Assembly (NCBI GenBank): GCA_963995525.1
Contig: OZ023207.1
Span: 548,501-612,500 of the forward strand
Reading direction: 5' to 3'
Length of the DNA stretch: 64,000 nucleotides
Source of the DNA: Escarpia spicata
Taxonomy: Eukaryota > Annelida > Polychaeta > Sabellida > Siboglinidae
Part shown: positions 54,201 to 64,000 of the stretch, in pieces
Layout: each line of letters begins with the position of its first letter
How positions within the stretch are numbered: the stretch's first letter is position 1
The notes under the pieces: generated by a model
Databases searched by the model: none
What the model was told of the DNA's origin: nothing
What the model saw: only the letters and a program-made list of their open reading frames with translations
Translations under genes and position numbers: made by a program

Positions 54201-57134
54201 AACGCACACGACAAGGAACACGACAAGAAACATGACAAGGAACACGACAAGGAACATGACAAGGAACACGACAAAGAACACGATAAGGCACGCGACAAGG
54301 TATGCGACAAGGAACGCGACAAGGCTCACGATAAGACTCACATCAAGGCTCATGACAAGGCACACGAAAAGGCACACGTTAAGGAGGTGAGGAGAGAGGT
54401 GTCATCAGGACAGGGAGAAGGGAGAAAGGAAGTCATCTCCAAGATGTCATCTGAGTCGACCCAGACAGAGTTAGTAGCTGTTGAACACGTTAGTGTCCAT
54501 CCTCCCAATGCTTCCAAGGACAGCAGGCCTATCTCCCAGAGAGACCCCGTGTGTCACGTGTCAGCCGTTAGTGTCCGTCCTCCCACTGCTTCCAAGGACA
54601 GCAGACCTATCTCCCAGAGAGACCCCGTGGGTCACGTGTCAGCCAGTGGACTGGAGGTCCAGAGAGACCCCGTGGGTCACGTGTCAGCCAGTGGACTGGA
54701 GGTCCAGAGAGACCCCGTGGGTCACGTGTCAGCCAGTGGACTGGAGGTCCAGAGAGACGTGACAGTCAGTCCTAAGGTGAAGTATGAGCCAACAGTACAG
54801 AACTCGCTGTTCCCCCCGGACCCCGGCTGGCAGCGGCCTCGCTACTTCCAGCATCTGTTTGCGGATGAAATGCAAGAGATAGACGATATGTACAACGCCG
54901 TGCTTGATGTGGCCGAGCTGCTGCCCTACCCGCGGCCGGCCATGTCCTCCACGCCAGACACCGTCTACAATGGCGACCTCCTGCCGCGCCTCAAGATGGT
55001 CACTCCGCCTGACCGGCCGGCCGCAGTGACAGCAGTCAGTCCTTGGCCGGGCTACACGACTGGAGGGAGTGGTCAGTCCGCACTGACCACACTCATGCCG
55101 GTCATGCACGCCATGCGCACCGCCGGCGTCTTTGACTTGACCGATACACTGTCACAATGTGACACACCGCGTCACATGTCACCTGTTTATGAGATGCTGC
55201 TTGACACTGCACACACACCCGTTGGCCTTTCAGACGGTCCTGTAGTTGGTCCCTCGGTTGGTCCGCCAGATGGTCCGTCGATTGGTCCACCAGTTGGTCT
55301 GTCGGCTGGTCTGCCATTTGGTCTGTCGGCTGGTCCATCAGTTGGTCCGCCAGTTGGTCCATCAGTTGGTACTCTAGTTGGTCCATCAGGTGGTCTGCCA
55401 GTTGGTCCATCAGTTGGTCTGCCAGTTGGTCCACGAGTTGGTCCACGTCTGAGTAGTTGTTTGCACCTGGTCGACCAGACTGTCATGTCACACGGCAGTG
55501 AGGCTCAGTTCAACTACCGCGGCGTGTACGGCGGCGAGATGAGACGGCCGTTGAATGAGCTAGACGGTCGTGTCCCAGTGGTTGGGCGTGAGGGTGACGA
55601 GTTGATGCGTGTCGGTGTGTCGCGTCAGACGTCGGTGGTTGGGTGTGAGGTTGATGATGTGGCGTGTGTCGGTGTCTCGCGTCAAACGTCGGTGCGGCGA
55701 GATCAAACGGCCGCCCTGCAGGAGTCTGTGTACCTAGATCCGTGCGTCGTGCCGGCGCCCAGCCTCGACTCGAGTCTCTTCGACGTCGCCGTTAGCGACA
55801 TGTCGCACACAGCCTCTTCCTATCTCAACTCCGTGTCATCAGAGTCACTTGGTCTTGACCTGTCGTTTGACGATGAAACGGACACTGCGACACGGAGTGA
55901 CACGGGTGACGGCATCGCACTCGTGTCACCTGCCACAATGAGACTGGAGGGCTGCTCGGCATACTGGGACCCTTATAACACGTCACGCATGACACGTCAC
56001 GTAACTAACAACATCTGCTCAGCTTACTGGGACCCATATGACACGTCAAATGTGACGCATCACATGACACGCAACATCTGCTCGGCCTTCTGGGACCCGT
56101 ACGACACGTCACATGTGACACGTGACGACAAGACAAGTAGTATGAATGATCGGTCGGCCAGCAAGATGGTTGCGCCCAACAGTGGCATCCGTTGTGAGAG
56201 TGAGACTCGTCCGCCTACCTCGTCCGTTGATGACACCAGTCGCACGTCACTCCGTAGTGCTGTCGACAGCACAAAGGCCACAAAAGATGTGTCTTCAGTG
56301 GTCACATGTACCTTTGGGCTCCACACTCCAGCGATCACACGTACCTCTGGGCTCCAGACTCCAGTGATCACACGTAGCTCTGGGCTTCAGACTCCAGTGG
56401 TCACGCGTAGCTCTGGGCTCCAGACTCCAGTGATCACACATAGCTCTGAGCTCCTGACTCCAGTGATCACACTTAGCTCTGGGCTCCAGACTCCAGTGGT
56501 CACCCGTAGCTCTGGTCTCCAGACTCCAGTGATCACATATAGCTCTGGGCTCCAGAATCCAGAGATCAGACGTAGCTATGGGCTCCAGAATCCAGAGATC
56601 ACACGTAGCGGGCTCCAGAAGCCAGAGATCACACGTAGCCCTGGGCTCCAGACTCCAGCAGTCACACGTAGCTCTGGGCTCCAGACTCCAGTGACAGCGT
56701 CCACCCAACTGTCTCTCTTGGGTGATAGTTTGTGTCACCGCAGTCGAGAAGCATTGATCGAAGACAACAACATGACAGGCATGATGACACGCAACATCAA
56801 CAACGTGACAGGCATGACGACACGCGACATCAACAACGTGACAGGCATGATGACATGCGACGCGACCACACTGCCTCCAACCGATTATACAACTGACAGT
56901 GACATAGACACATCGTCAGTGTCGACGACGACGTCGGAGGCGGGGTGGCGTAAGATTGTTATGCCGACAGTCGGCGGCCCCGTGGGTGAGCCCAGCAAGG
57001 GTGTGTCGGCCACACCGCCCGGCACACACGCCGTCCTACGCAGCATCATTGCCAACCAGGCTCTCTGTCACACCTCTCCCACCATCGGCCCCGCCGCCTG
57101 GGTCAACGACACCACTGCCTGCTGCCCTAGTTAT
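48276..57134 (+). CDS. STK24/25/26: GCKIII giant exon E11: 2,953 codons, low-complexity insert
   Basis: One open frame runs from acceptor TTCCGTTCGGCAG to donor GTAAGT, 8,859 nt, phase 0 to 0. The first in-frame ATG is only at about 48,354, so it is an internal exon. In order it contains an Asp/His DDMSHDD repeat (48,321-48,615), SSPKVSS/SRKS Ser-Pro repeats (48,750-49,645), Ser/Asp/Tyr/Arg-rich sequence (YTDSPYTES, 50,985-51,070), GQLTSSPNSPAPGRK units, KPLRRSESAKVTSVDGSGI units, HSDTSV units, DKxHDK units, a less repetitive segment (54,778-55,230), GPSVGPPV units, three CSAYWDPYDTS units, SSGLQTPVITR units and NNVTGMMTRDI units. No catalytic domain is visible. It is probably a disordered, heavily phosphorylatable scaffold. 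CpG-rich coding DNA contrasts with AT-rich introns. Internal introns of length divisible by three cannot be excluded. Confidence 0.82.
48321..48615 (+). repeat. coding Asp/His repeat in E11
   Basis: Repeats of GATGACATGTCACATGATGA encode DDMSHDDTTTHDD. Long acidic-histidine runs could bind metal ions, but this is only inference. Confidence 0.9.
51780..52240 (+). repeat. 45-bp coding repeat in E11, ~10 copies
   Basis: Encodes GQLTSSPNSPAPGRK; each unit carries two SP dipeptides next to a basic pair, a proline-directed phosphosite context. Confidence 0.93.
52485..53385 (+). repeat. 57-bp coding repeat in E11, ~16 copies
   Basis: Encodes KPLRRSESAKVTSVDGSGI. RRSES matches a basophilic kinase consensus (R-R-x-S). 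DNA units are very similar, but variation includes conservative codon changes (SES/SDS, GSGI/ESGI, LRR/LRG). Confidence 0.94.
53620..54385 (+). repeat. 18-bp HSDTSV and 12/24-bp DKxHDK coding repeats in E11
   Basis: HSDTSV/T units (53,620-53,850) are followed, after a short KRQDAV linker, by KARDKPHDKA and KEHDKEHDKE units (53,960-54,385). These form an alternating-charge helix-prone region, possibly a long single alpha-helix or coiled segment. Confidence 0.92.
54545..54765 (+). repeat. 45-bp coding repeat in E11
   Basis: About four units encoding QRDPVGHVSASGLEV; the flanking PPTASKDSRPISQRDPV segment is also duplicated. Confidence 0.92.
55225..55450 (+). repeat. 12-bp GPSV/GPPV coding repeat in E11
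   Basis: Tetrapeptide G-P/L-x-V units encoded by GGTCCATCAGTT-like repeats, about 18 copies. Confidence 0.92.
55955..56865 (+). repeat. coding repeats near the E11 C-terminus
   Basis: Three CSAYWDPYDTS-plus-spacer units (55,955-56,110), about twelve 33-bp SSGLQTPVITR units (56,310-56,700) and three 33-bp NNVTGMMTRDI units (56,767-56,865). Confidence 0.92.
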
Positions 57135-57279
57135 GTAAGTGTGTGCCACCAGGCAATGACACGTCGCTGCTTGACGCCACGCGCCGGGATGACTGCTTCG
57201 CTGCTCGTAGTTCAGATGCTTCGTTTCTCGCCTTTTTTACGGTTCTGCCTCGCCCTAAAAGGCGCACAGTACAGTCGAT

Positions 57280-58045
57280 GGATGCAGGCTGTCGTCTTTG
57301 GTGTGTGTTTGGTCTAAGGGACACTAGGCTGTCGTCTTTGGTGTGTGTTTGGTCTAAGGGACACTAGGCTGTCGTCTTTGGTGTGTGTTTGGTCTAGGGG
57401 ACATCAGGCTGTTGTCTTTGGTGTGTGTTTGGTCTAAGGGAAATCAGGCTGTCATCTGTGGTGTGTGTTTGGTCTAGGGGACATCAGGCTGTTGTCTTTG
57501 GTGTGTGTTTGGTCTAAGGGACATCAGGCTGTCGTCTGTGGTGTGTATTTTTTGTCTAGGGAACATCAGGCTGTCGTCTGTGGTGTGTGTTTGGTCTAAG
57601 GGACACCAGGCTGTCGTCTGTGGTCTGTGTTTGGTCTAGGGGACATCAGGCTGTCGTCTTTGGTGTGTGTTTGGTCTAAGGGACACTAGGCTGTCGTCTG
57701 TGGTGTGTGTTTGGTCTAGGGGACATCAGGCTGTCGTCTTTGTTGTGTGTTTGGTCTATGGGACATCAGGCTGTCGTCTTTGGTGTGTGTTAAGTCTAAG
57801 GGACATCAGGCTGTCGTCTTTGGTTTGTGTTTGGTCTAGGGGACATCAGGCTGTCGACTGTGGTGTGTGTGTTAAGTCTAAGGGACATCAAGCTGTCGTC
57901 TTTGGTTTGTGTTTGGTCTAAGGGACATCAGGCTGTCGTCTTTGGTGTGTGTTAAGTCTAAGGGACATCAGGCTGTCGTCTTTGGTTTGTGTTTGGTCTA
58001 AGGTACATCAGGCTGTCGTCTGTGGTGTGTGTTAAGTCTAGGGGA
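57280..58045. repeat. 40-bp minisatellite, ~19 copies
   Basis: The unit is GGCTGTCGTCTTTGGTGTG plus TGTTTGGTCTAAGGGACATCA. It begins about 145 nt after the E11 donor. Unit length varies by one or two bases, so no frame persists. Confidence 0.95.
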
Positions 58046-58610
58046 CATCCAGGCTTGTATGTACTTAGCAGCAGCAGTTTCTACTTGTTCTATTGAGGCG
58101 ACCAAAGGCAATTTGTTGGCGTTACGCACCTAAAAGAGTTAATACGAACTAACCATTTGCTACAACAATCACATGTTTAAAGCGAGCGGTTATTAGGAAA
58201 ACAAGTTTGATCAGACGGCTGCCATATTTCATGTCATTTTCACCAGTCAATCTGCAATATTAGTTCCTGTCTCAACATATTATTGATGGATAACGAATAC
58301 TATGTCTGAATAACTGAAATCAGACAATGAAGGTAGTATTCACAACTATTTATTCATTTAACATTAACCATATGCTACCTTGGAATATTATGAAACATTT
58401 GAACGGTTCACAATCCCACACAACAGCCCGCGTTAACTAAAGATTAATCGCTCACGAGAGTACAATACGTTTGTAGACATTCCCGTTATATGCTTGCCGA
58501 TAACTTTAGTGATTCTGCTTCCTGAAAGCTTTATTGCGCACTATTGTTTATTTTTTTTAAATACGTGCCGACGTCAGTTATTTTCTCGGGCCGTCATGGA
58601 GCATGAATGA
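58046..58610. other. unique intronic stretch
   Basis: Non-repetitive, AT-rich; nothing recognised. Confidence 0.6.
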
Positions 58611-58615
58611 GCCGG

Positions 58616-59965
58616 CTTCCCGGGGCTGATGACCACGTCACCCACGGGCTCGAGACAGACGGGAGCAGGGCGATACCCGATCATAAACATGTACATGCCA
58701 ACAGTGGTGGGCTCGAGACAGACGGGAGCGGGGCGATGCCCGATCATAAACATGTACATGCCAACAGTGGTGGGCTTGAGACAGACAGGAGCAGGGTGAT
58801 GCCCGATCATAAACATGTACATGCCAACAGTGGTGGGCTCGAGACAGACGGGAGCGGGGCGATGCCCGATCATAAACATGTACATGCCGACAGTGGTGGG
58901 CTGGAGACAGACAGGAGCAGGGTGATGCCCGATCATAAACATGTACATGCCGACAGTGGTGGGCTCGAGACAGGCGGGAGCAGGGTGATGCCCGATCATA
59001 AACATGTACATGCCGACAGTGGTGGGCTCGAGACAGGCGGGAGCAGGGTGATGCCCGATCATAAACATGTACATGCCTACAGTGGTGGGCTCGAGACAGG
59101 CGGGAGCAGGGTGATGCCCGATCATAAACATGTACATGCCGACAGTGGTGGGCTCGAGACAGGCGGGAGCAGGGTGATGCCCGATCATAAACATGTACAT
59201 GCCTACAGTGGTGGGCTCGAGACAGGCGGGAGCAGGGTGATGCCCGATCATAAACATGTACATGCCTACAGTGGTGGGCTCGAGACAGGCGGGAGCAGGG
59301 TGATGCCCGATCATAAACATGTACATGCCAACAGTGGTGGGCTCGAGACAGGCGGGAGCGGGGTGATGCCCGATCATAAACATGTACATGCCAACAGTGG
59401 TGGGCTCGAGACAGGCGGGAGCGGGGTGATGCCCAATCATAAACATGTACATGCCAACAGTGGCGGGCTCGAGACAGACGGGAGCGGGGTGATGCCCGAT
59501 CATAAACATGTACATGCCAACAGTGGTGGGCTCGAGACAGACGGGAGCGGGGCGATGCCCGATCATAAACATGTACATGCCAACAGTGGTGGGCTCGAGA
59601 CAGACGGGAGCGGGGCTATGCCCGATCATAAACATGTACATGCCAACAGTGGTGGGCTCGAGACAGACGGGAGCGGGGCTATGCCCGATCATAAACGTGT
59701 ACATGCCAACAGTGGTGGGCTCGAGACAGGCGGGAGCGGGGTGATGCCCGATCATAAACATGTACATGCCAACAGTGGTGGGCTCGAGACAGACGGGAGC
59801 GGGGTGATACCCGATCATAAACATGTACATGCCAACAGTGGTGGGCTCGAGACAGACGGGAGCAGGGTGATACCCGATCATAAACATGTACATGCCAACA
59901 GTGGTGGGCTCGAGACAGACGGGAGCGGGGTGATACCCGATCATAAACATGTACATGCCAACAGC
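58616..59965. repeat. 63-bp minisatellite, ~21 copies
   Basis: The unit is GATCATAAACATGTACATGCC plus AACAGTGGTGGGCTCGAGAC and AGACGGGAGCGGGGTGATGCC. Both strands are open for about 460 codons because the period is 21 codons. There are no splice signals, non-repetitive coding flanks or family similarity to support a gene. Confidence 0.95.
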
Positions 59966-60001
59966 GGCAAACAGCCTCCGATGCCGTCAGCTTTTAACTA
60001 G

Positions 60002-60390
60002 CTTAGTAATAGACTGTATCATAAGTACTACGTAGAACTTGATTCCCCCGATTGACCCGCCCGCCATTTGTTTGGTCGTCCACGTACGACAGTGACGGCT
60101 TTGTGTAGGGCCTACACGTGCTTAGTTCATTTGGAAACTACCCCCAACGAAGTAGTCAGTGCATCTGGGGTGGTATTATTTATATATGGGGCCATTTACC
60201 TGTTCTGTAAAACGTATATATAATTTTGGTAGTTGGATATTTCGTTTTCCTAATGCGTATTACACGGCAACAGTTTCTGTAATGCCGTAATCTATGTTCA
60301 ATTTCCGTAGCGATTACGGACAATCTGTAATAATAAGCAGTCATGCATGTAGAAAAATCATGTTTATTTGCAAACTGGCTTTATAAAAGT
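60002..60390. other. unique intronic stretch
   Basis: Non-repetitive; no exon or element is recognised. Confidence 0.6.
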
Positions 60391-60391
60391 C

Positions 60392-61843
60392 CACCGAACC
60401 GTCCGTCGTGACATGTGTAAGCAGCTGTAATCAGGTCATTCAACCGAACCGTCCGTCATGACATGTGTAAGCAGCTGTAATCAGGTCATTCAACCGAACC
60501 GTCCGTCATGACATGTGTAAGCAGCTGTAATCAGGTCATTCAACCGAACCGTCCGTCGTGACATGTGTAAGCAGCTGTAATCAGGTCATTCAACCGAACC
60601 GTCCGTCATGACATGTGTAAGCAGCTGTAATCAGGTCATTCAACCGAACCGTCCGTCGTGACATGTGTAAGCAGCTGTAATCAGGTCATTCAACCGAACC
60701 GTCCGTCATGACATGTGTAAGCAGCTGTAATCAGGTCATTCAACCGAACCGTCCGTCGTGACATGTGTAAGCAGCTGTAATCAGGTCATTCAACCGAACC
60801 GTCCGTCATGACATGTGTAAGCAGCTGTAATCAGGTCATTCAACCGAACCGTCCGTCGTGACATGTGTAAGCAGCTGTAATCAGGTCATTCAACCGAACC
60901 GTCCGTCGTGACATGTGTAAGCAGCTGTAATCAGGTCATTCAACCGAACCGTCCGTCGTGACATGTGTAAGCAGCTGTAATCAGGTCATTCAACCGAACC
61001 GTCCGTCGTGACATGTGTAAGCAGCTGTAATCAGGTCATTCAACCGAACCGTCCGTCGTGACATGTGTAAGCAGCTGTAATCAGGTCATTCAACCGAACC
61101 GTCCGTCGTGACATGTGTAAGCAGCTGTAATCAGGTCATTCAACCGAACCGTCCGTCGTGACATGTGTAAGCAGCTGTAATCAGGTCATTCAACCGAACC
61201 GTCCGTCGTGACATGTGTAAGCAGCTGTAATCAGGTCATTCAACCGAACCGTCCGTCGTGACATGTGTAAGCAGCTGTAATCAGGTCATTCAACCAAACC
61301 GTCCGTCATGACATGTGTAAGCAGCTGTAATCAGGTCATTCAACCGAACCGTCCGTCATGACATGTGTAAGCAGCTGTAATCAGGTCATTCAACCGAACC
61401 GTCCGTCATGACATGTGTAAGCAGCTGTAATCAGGTCATTCAACCGAACCGTCCGTCGTGACATGTGTAAGCAGCTGTAATCAGGTCATTCAACCGAACC
61501 GTCCGTCGTGACATGTGTAAGCAGCTGTAATCAGGTCATTCAACCGAACCGTCCGTCATGACATGTGTAAGCAGCTGTAATCAGGTCATTCAACCGAACC
61601 GTCCGTCGTGACATGTGTAAGCAGCTGTAATCAGGTCATTCAACCGAACCGTCCGTCGTGACATGTGTAAGCAGCTGTAATCAGGTCATTCAACCGAACC
61701 GTCCGTCATGACATGTGTAAGCAGCTGTAATCAGGTCATTCAACCGAACCGTCCGTCGTGACATGTGTAAGCAGCTGTAATCAGGTCATTCAACCGAACC
61801 GTCCGTCGTGACATGTGTAAGCAGCTGTAATCAGGTCATTCAA
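60392..61843. repeat. 50-bp satellite array, 29 copies
   Basis: The unit is CAACCGAACCGTCCGTCGTG plus ACATGTGTAAGCAGCTGTAA and TCAGGTCATT. Units are almost identical and differ nearly only at GTCGTG versus GTCATG, so homogenisation is very recent. Confidence 0.97.
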
Positions 61844-62024
61844 AGAATAAGTCGTCACGGTAACTTCGCCGTACAAAAATGTTGCTTGTTTATCGGTCGT
61901 TTGTTCGCGTCGTGGACAAGATATCAGCCTTCAGGATATCAGCCTTCAGGATATCAGAGGTTTCATTAGAATCTTCCATTGTGAGACCAAATTCTGAGTA
62001 AACCATTAACGTGAAAATTTTGAT

Positions 62025-62445
62025 TATGGTTGCAAATGGTTGGTTTGTACTCTCTCGTTTAGTTGCGTAACACCAAATGGTTGGTTTGTACTCTCTCGTT
62101 TAGTTGCGTAACACCAAATGGTTGGTTTGTACTCTCTCGTTTATGTGCGTAACACCAAATGGTTGGTTTGTACTCTCTCGTTTATGTGCGTAACACCAAA
62201 TGGTTGGTTTGTACTCTCTCGTTTATGTGCGTAACACCAAATGGTTGGTTTGTACTCTCTCGTTTATGTGCGTAACACGAAATGGTTGGTTTGTACTCTC
62301 TCGTTTAGGTACGTAACACGAAATGGTTGGTTTGTACTCTCTTGTTTATGTGCGTAACACGAAATGGTTGGTTTGTACTCACTTGTTTAGGTGCGTAACA
62401 CCAAATGGTTGGTTTGTACTCACTTGTTTAGGTGCGTAACATTGC
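62025..62445. repeat. 41-bp minisatellite, ~10 copies
   Basis: The unit is AAATGGTTGGTTTGTACTC plus TCTCGTTTAGGTGCGTAACACC. A triplicate GATATCAGCCTTCAG stands just upstream at about 61,920-61,955. Confidence 0.94.
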
Positions 62446-62648
62446 CCTTTGTTTCCCTATAGTTTGTTGCGAATGGAAGTGTAACTTTCTAAAGTGAAAG
62501 TTGCACCTAAATGCTGTTTGTTTGATGTCAGACAATAATACACACAATGTTCCTATTGTAGCTAACATAGCCACTTGTGCATAGCTAGTTGTCAACTTAC
62601 TGTGGAGGCGTCTTTCCTCCGTGTCATCCTGTCACATGTCTGTCGCAG

Positions 62649-62729
62649 GTCACCCGCCCGCAGTCCAACAGTCACCAACAGCCAATGTCAACGTCACTTG
62701 GAGCTGTCATACTGCCACTACTCAAGGAG
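62649..62729 (+). CDS. STK24/25/26: GCKIII exon E12: start of C-terminal dimerisation region
   Basis: The exon runs from acceptor TGTCGCAG to donor GTGAGA, 27 codons, phase 0 to 0. It encodes VTRPQSNSHQQPMSTSLG then AVILPLLKE. The hydrophobic LGAVILPLLKE aligns with the CLSTIISPLFAELKE stretch that opens the C-terminal CCM3/PDCD10-binding dimerisation domain of STK24/25/26. The rest of that domain (EEL..A..LAEEACPGI in relatives) must lie to the right of the window. The similarity is short; splice phase and position are the other support. Confidence 0.68.
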
Positions 62730-62838
62730 GTGAGAGGTGATGAATAGGTTGCACACAGAGATCAACTGTAATCACACAAAAACAGCCTGGATGTCACTTA
62801 CCAACACAGGCTGTCTTAATTACAGTAACATCACATCA

Positions 62839-63920
62839 CTCAGAGTCAGGGCTGCTATGTAACGAAGTACATTTACTTCGTTACAGTATATTTTTAGAGA
62901 TTACTTTTTATTGTAATGAAGTACATTGATCTGTACTTTTTACTTCCATATTTTTAGTTACTTTTTATGTTATAACTCCAGGGATGAAGCAGCTTCACTG
63001 GGCTTTTGTTTGCATTGGTAATCCTTGACTGACTACACTTTGGAGGAATCATGGCTTCTTTTGTGATAGCCCTGATGTTTACAAGCAGGTGATGTTGGCA
63101 CAGTGTGATTGCTGCCTGTCCAAAGGGATTCAATGGTCCTTTGAAACTTAGTCCTCAGCCAAAACCCCTTTTCACTCATGCAATGGGACAGGCCTCATTG
63201 GCTTTTCATTCATTCACTGATTAATTGCTGGGGAATGTTTGACCAGCACTTCATCTTGTAATACCAACTTTAGTTAGTGGCTACCTGCACACTGCTGACC
63301 TTATGACTCCTGGAAGTGTGAAAAACATCCTGATGCATTTGTGTTGAGTCAATGAGACAGAGTGAGGTGACAGTGGGAAAGTCTTGAGTCAATGAGACAG
63401 AGTGAGGTGACAGTGGGAAAGTCTTGAGTCAATGAGACAGAGTGAGGTGACAGTAGGAAAGTCTTGAGTCAATGAGACAGAGTGAGGTGACAGTGGGAAA
63501 GTCTTGAGTCAATGAGACAGAGTGAGGTGACAGTGGGAAAGTCTTCCTGTTTGTTGAAAACTACTCTGGCTCAGGCACAACGTACGATATGCCATACGGG
63601 TCTGTTGACGGTTGTAATGCAGTGTAATTAAATTTGTATTCTTCTCTCCTGTTGTATAATGTTGCATTTATTTTTTGATCCATCGATTATTGAGTAAACA
63701 ATGTTTATTATTATTATTACGTAGTAGTGGTATGAGTATTTACCTAAAACACTTTGCTTGGAGTATGTGTCCATTTTGGATAATGGACACATAACTTTTT
63801 GATACAAGTACTTTTTGTACTTAAGTACTTTCTTGGGGGGATACTTTTACTTAAGTATTTTTGTTGGGAGTTACTTTTACTTACTTACTTTATTGGACTT
63901 GTACCAGCACCGCTTAGAGT
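62839..63920. mobile_element. hAT-like non-autonomous DNA transposon with 8-bp target duplication
   Basis: The element spans 62,847-63,912. The left end CAGGGCTGCTATGTAACG and right end ..GTACCAGCACCG are imperfect inverted repeats. They are flanked by CTCAGAGT (62,839-62,846) and CTTAGAGT (63,913-63,920), an 8-bp duplication with one mismatch. The ends are rich in GTAC/TTACTTCGTTAC/ACTTTTACTTAAGTA motifs typical of animal hAT elements. No transposase frame is present. An internal 40-bp array interrupts it. Confidence 0.7.
63346..63545. repeat. 40-bp minisatellite, 5 copies, inside the hAT-like element
   Basis: The unit is GTCTTGAGTCAATGAGACAG plus AGTGAGGTGACAGTGGGAAA, with one G-to-A difference in a single copy. 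Confidence 0.97.
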
Positions 63921-64000
63921 CAATGGTCACTTCACTTAAAATGACTATCATTTCACGTGACCACACCTGGAGTTTTATCACCTCTAGTACTTGTTATGTG

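Noticed and set aside
58574..60001. Open frames of about 460 codons on both strands
   Set aside because: The 63-bp array leaves both strands open. Codon pattern follows the repeat and no similarity or exon signals support translation.

Overview
The window is genomic DNA of an animal, almost certainly an invertebrate. It has short exons with GT..AG introns, degraded non-LTR retrotransposons, a tRNA-derived SINE, a probable hAT-type non-autonomous transposon, and no bacterial-style operons. I cannot fix the phylum. A LINE lineage like the one here is, from memory, common in marine invertebrates such as crustaceans, but this is weak evidence.

The backbone is one plus-strand gene running from about 11,984 past the right edge. 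It encodes a germinal-centre kinase of subfamily III (GCKIII; vertebrate STK24/MST3, STK25 and STK26/MST4). I reconstruct it from splice sites and homology as E1 11984-12211, E2 12831-12996, alternative E3a 17165-17322 or E3b 17646-17803, E4 21037-21222, E5 23574-23713, E6 31209-31350, E7 31805-31948, E8 39444-39539, E9 42052-42225, E10 47205-47255, E11 48276-57134 and E12 62649-62729. Every junction is phase-compatible, giving 3,475 codons with one E3 copy. The first coding exon and the C-terminal end are not in the window or not recognised. E1-E5 form a complete-looking kinase domain. E6 matches the acidic linker, and E12 resembles the start of the C-terminal dimerisation region. Vertebrate relatives are about 420-440 residues; here five extra exons (E7-E11), including one 8,859-nt exon, lie between the kinase and the tail.

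Two features stand out. First, the activation segment is encoded by two adjacent homologous exons of identical length (158 nt) and phase, which behave as a mutually exclusive pair because including both breaks the frame. Second, E7-E11 all begin and end at codon boundaries, so any or all can be skipped. Skipping all of them gives a protein of normal family length; including them gives a giant kinase with about 3,100 extra, mostly low-complexity residues.

Most of the remaining DNA is tandem repeats: dozens of minisatellite arrays with units of about 12-90 bp. Several arrays contain copies of an exon edge with its splice site (E1 donor, E3a acceptor, E3b donor, E6 acceptor, E10 acceptor), so they multiply decoy splice sites. 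Coding segments of dead transposons are amplified in the same way. Arrays inside E11 almost all have periods divisible by three, while intronic arrays often do not, which supports E11 being translated.

Layout: 1-11,640 upstream DNA with a SINE, a decayed retrotransposon, a 46-bp array, a LINE with an open RT frame, and 57-bp and 41-bp arrays; 11,984-23,713 the kinase exons; 24,021-30,083 an inverted-repeat element with a dead gene and a nested LINE; 30,140-47,255 linker exons E6-E10 among arrays; 48,276-57,134 the giant exon; 57,280-64,000 further arrays, E12 and a hAT-like element.
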